A stretch of DNA of 5,579 bases. Source: Alkanindiges sp. Its GTDB lineage: Bacteria > Pseudomonadota > Gammaproteobacteria > Pseudomonadales > Moraxellaceae. The stretch covers positions 1 to 5,579 of the forward strand of contig JASLIR010000095.1 in NCBI GenBank assembly GCA_030152125.1. The letters run 5' to 3'. Every line of letters begins with the position of its first letter. The first letter of the stretch is position 1. The notes below the pieces were generated by a model, which saw only the letters and a list, made by a program, of their open reading frames with translations, had not been told where the DNA came from and made no database searches. Made by a program: the position numbers and the translations under genes. Below, piece after piece: positions 3,674 through 5,579 of the stretch.

Positions 3674-5579
3674 TCAGGAAGATGTCAGGCCATCCGCATC
3701 CACGGACTGCTTTAAATTTTTGCGTTTTAGCCAGTTTTGCAGGCGCTCGAAATACAGGTAAATGACTGGCGTGGTATACAGGGTAAGAAACTGGCTTAAC
3801 AGCACCCCGCCAGCAATGCTGATTCCCAGTGGCTGGCGGAATTCGGCACCATCACCGAAGCCAATAGCAAGCGGAATAGCACCTAAAAAAGTAGCAATAT
3901 TGGTCATTAAAATGGGGCGCAGGCGTAGCTGTGCCGCCTGAAAAATGGCAGCATGTGCAGACAGGTTTTGCCGCCGGGCTGCGATGGCAAAGTCCACCAT
4001 CATAATGGCGTTTTTCATGACAATACCAATCAGCAAAAATAGTCCCAGCAGCGCAATCAGGCTAAACTCGGTTTTGGTGATCCATAAGGCCAGCAGCGCC
4101 CCACCCATGGCCGACGGCAAGGTGGAAAGAATAGTCAGCGGGTGAATCAGGCTTTCATACAACACACCCAGCACCAGATACACCACCAGCATCACGCCCA
4201 GCAATAACAACGGGGTACTTACCGAAGATTGCAGGTTTTCCGTTTCAATATCACGGTCAGTTGCCACAAAAATATCCGAGGGCAGCATTAAGCTTGGCAG
4301 CATGCTACGGATGGCCTGATCGGCCTGTGCCGCGTTGTAGCCTGGTGCCAAGGCATACTCTATGCCCAAAGCAGCATACTGGTTACGGCGATGCACCCGG
4401 TCATTCACAATGCCATAGCGCCAGGTGGCAAAGCTGGATAACGGCACACGCTGGCCGGAGCTGGTCATCACCTGTACATTGGCCAGGGAAGACGGCTGCT
4501 CGGTAAAGCGGGTATCTACCTCCATCACCACCCGGTACTGGTTATTCTGCTGGTAAATGGTACTTACCTGCCGTTGCGAAAATGAATTATTCAGCACACT
4601 GGCTATGGCCTGCATATTCACGCCCAGCCGTTGCGCAGCTTCGCGGTCAATCTGTAAAACCACTTGCTGTGCCCCTTCATCACCAATGGTTTCCACCTCG
4701 GTCAGCTGTGGTAAACCTTCCATGCCTTTGGCGACGATAGGTGCCCACTTTCTTAAAATAGGCAGCTCATCGGCCTGCAACAACAGACGGTATGCATTGT
4801 TAGAACCAGCAAACGGGTTTTGCAGGTAAATATCCTGCTGTGTATCAGTCATCAACACACCGCCAGGGATATGCGGTGCATTGGCACGCAGGCGGTTGGC
4901 AATCTCCTGTGCACTGGCCTGCCGCTCTGCCATCGGTTTTAAGGTAATGCTGATATCAGCATTAGTGGTACCTTCATCGCCCCCCGCAGTGGCAATCAAA
5001 TCCTGTACCGCCGGGTCTTGCAGCAAATACTGGCGATAGGCCTCTATTTTGGGCTGCATAATCTGGAAGGAAAAACCATCATCACCACGTACAAAGCCTT
5101 CCAGCCTGCCGGTATCCTGTTCCGGCAATACACCATGCGGCAGGGTTTTATACAAATAAACTGACCCGGCAATCACGGCAAACCATAATACAAGTACCAC
5201 ATAGCCATGTTTTAGCGTCCAGCCCAGCGTACGGGCATAAATACCTGATAAACCTTGCTGGATATTCTGGCTGGTGCGCGATAACCAGCTTTGCCTATCC
5301 TTATCGTCATAATGCTGGCTAGACTTTAAGCAATAGGCACACAGGCTGGGTGTCAGAGTAAGTGATAAAAGTAATGACAACGCCATTACCATCACCAGCG
5401 TTAAGGAAAATTCCTGAAACAAGCGCTCAATCACCCCGCCCATAAACAGGATGGAAATAAATACCACCATCAGGGCAACGTTCATGGCAATCAGGGTAAA
5501 GCCAACTTCCTTTGCTCCTTGCAGTGCAGCCTGTACCGGTTTTAAGCCTGCCTCAATATGCCGTTCAATATTTTCCAGC
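3674..5579 (-). CDS. RND multidrug efflux permease subunit, MdtC/MuxC-like, C-terminal 634 residues (5' end outside window)
   Basis: An inner-membrane proton-driven pump subunit. The frame continues past the first internal ATG (5485) to the edge, where LENIERHIEAGLKPVQAA matches the RND segment following TM4. About 400 N-terminal residues are therefore missing, including the TM4 Asp-Asp pair expected about five residues upstream. Visible are TM5 (residues about 25-48), TM6 (57-84), TM7 (126-143), the second periplasmic loop (146-451) and TM8-TM12 (453-609). The TM10 proton-relay Lys is present in MKNAIMMVDF (Lys522; K940 in AcrB). Clade-typical strings are NQYRVVMEVD, LGVLYESLIHPLTILSTLP, GAEFRQPLGI and LTLYTTPVIYL. 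They resemble E. coli MdtC more than AcrB, as I recall those sequences. MdtB and MdtC form a heterotrimer, so a second RND gene and an adaptor are expected to the right. The next gene is the channel lipoprotein, as in muxABC-opmB. Known relatives export bile salts, novobiocin and beta-lactams; the substrate here is unknown. Confidence 0.92.
   Translation of the reverse strand, partial: LENIERHIEAGLKPVQAALQGAKEVGFTLIAMNVALMVVFISILFMGGVIERLFQEFSLTLVMVMALSLLLSLTLTPSLCAYCLKSSQHYDDKDRQSWLSRTSQNIQQGLSGIYARTLGWTLKHGYVVLVLWFAVIAGSVYLYKTLPHGVLPEQDTGRLEGFVRGDDGFSFQIMQPKIEAYRQYLLQDPAVQDLIATAGGDEGTTNADISITLKPMAERQASAQEIANRLRANAPHIPGGVLMTDTQQDIYLQNPFAGSNNAYRLLLQADELPILRKWAPIVAKGMEGLPQLTEVETIGDEGAQQVVLQIDREAAQRLGVNMQAIASVLNNSFSQRQVSTIYQQNNQYRVVMEVDTRFTEQPSSLANVQVMTSSGQRVPLSSFATWRYGIVNDRVHRRNQYAALGIEYALAPGYNAAQADQAIRSMLPSLMLPSDIFVATDRDIETENLQSSVSTPLLLLGVMLVVYLVLGVLYESLIHPLTILSTLPSAMGGALLALWITKTEFSLIALLGLFLLIGIVMKNAIMMVDFAIAARRQNLSAHAAIFQAAQLRLRPILMTNIATFLGAIPLAIGFGDGAEFRQPLGISIAGGVLLSQFLTLYTTPVIYLYFERLQNWLKRKNLKQSVDADGLTSS

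Noticed and set aside
3945..4829. Plus-strand open frames opposite the RND permease (3945-4145, 4261-4506, 4557-4829)
   Set aside because: They are antisense shadows of a conserved RND gene whose reading frame is unambiguous.
5483..5485. ATG at 5485 as the true start of the RND permease
   Set aside because: The frame continues upstream with conserved RND sequence (ENIERHIEAG and following). The start is beyond the right edge and the ATG is an internal Met in TM5.
1..5579. CRISPR array, insertion sequence, tRNA or rRNA gene, attachment site, Neisseria-type DNA uptake sequence
   Set aside because: No regularly spaced repeats, transposase-like frame with terminal repeats, tRNA-like arm pattern or rRNA sequence was seen. 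GCCGTCTGAA and its complement were not found by eye.

Overview
The window looks like a chromosomal segment of a Gram-negative bacterium, most likely a beta- or gammaproteobacterium. The reasons are a MdtC/MuxC-type RND pump subunit, a NodT-family outer-membrane lipoprotein, a periplasmic PstS-type binding protein and a LysR-type regulator. Genes are moderate in G+C and the spacers are strongly AT-rich. The genus cannot be told from the sequence. All four recognisable genes lie on the minus strand, so they are read from the right end of the window to the left.

Right part (2226-5579): the last two genes of a tripartite efflux operon. The first is an RND permease of the MdtB/MdtC/MuxC clade, cut by the window edge so that about the first 400 residues are missing. 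Eight bases later comes a NodT-type outer-membrane channel lipoprotein. The order permease then channel matches mdtABC/muxABC-opmB operons, so the adaptor and a second RND subunit are expected just beyond the right edge. A hairpin with A- and T-tracts on its two sides (2144-2195) closes the operon.

Middle (about 1605-2143): an AT-rich spacer with no credible gene. It holds several perfect dyads (1913-1925, 1971-1984, 2007-2026, 2081-2110), a repeated GTGTTTAA motif, and a candidate sigma-70 promoter overlapping one exact Pho-box half-site (1692-1730). These lie upstream of the next gene.

Left part: a stand-alone phosphate-binding-protein homologue (PstS-like, 402-1604) with a signal peptide and most phosphate-contact residues, but no pstCAB genes beside it. 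A strong intrinsic terminator ends it (331-378). A 208-base spacer follows, holding a weaker dyad and a tandem 9-base repeat. Then comes the first 45 codons of a LysR-type regulator (1-136), running off the left edge.

The efflux pair would work as one complex, extruding compounds across both membranes. The PstS-like protein is a separate transcription unit and probably binds phosphate or a related oxyanion. I see no clearly new system. The points most worth a second look are the dyad-rich spacer, the orphan PstS-like protein with a possible Pho-linked promoter, and its two competing translation starts.
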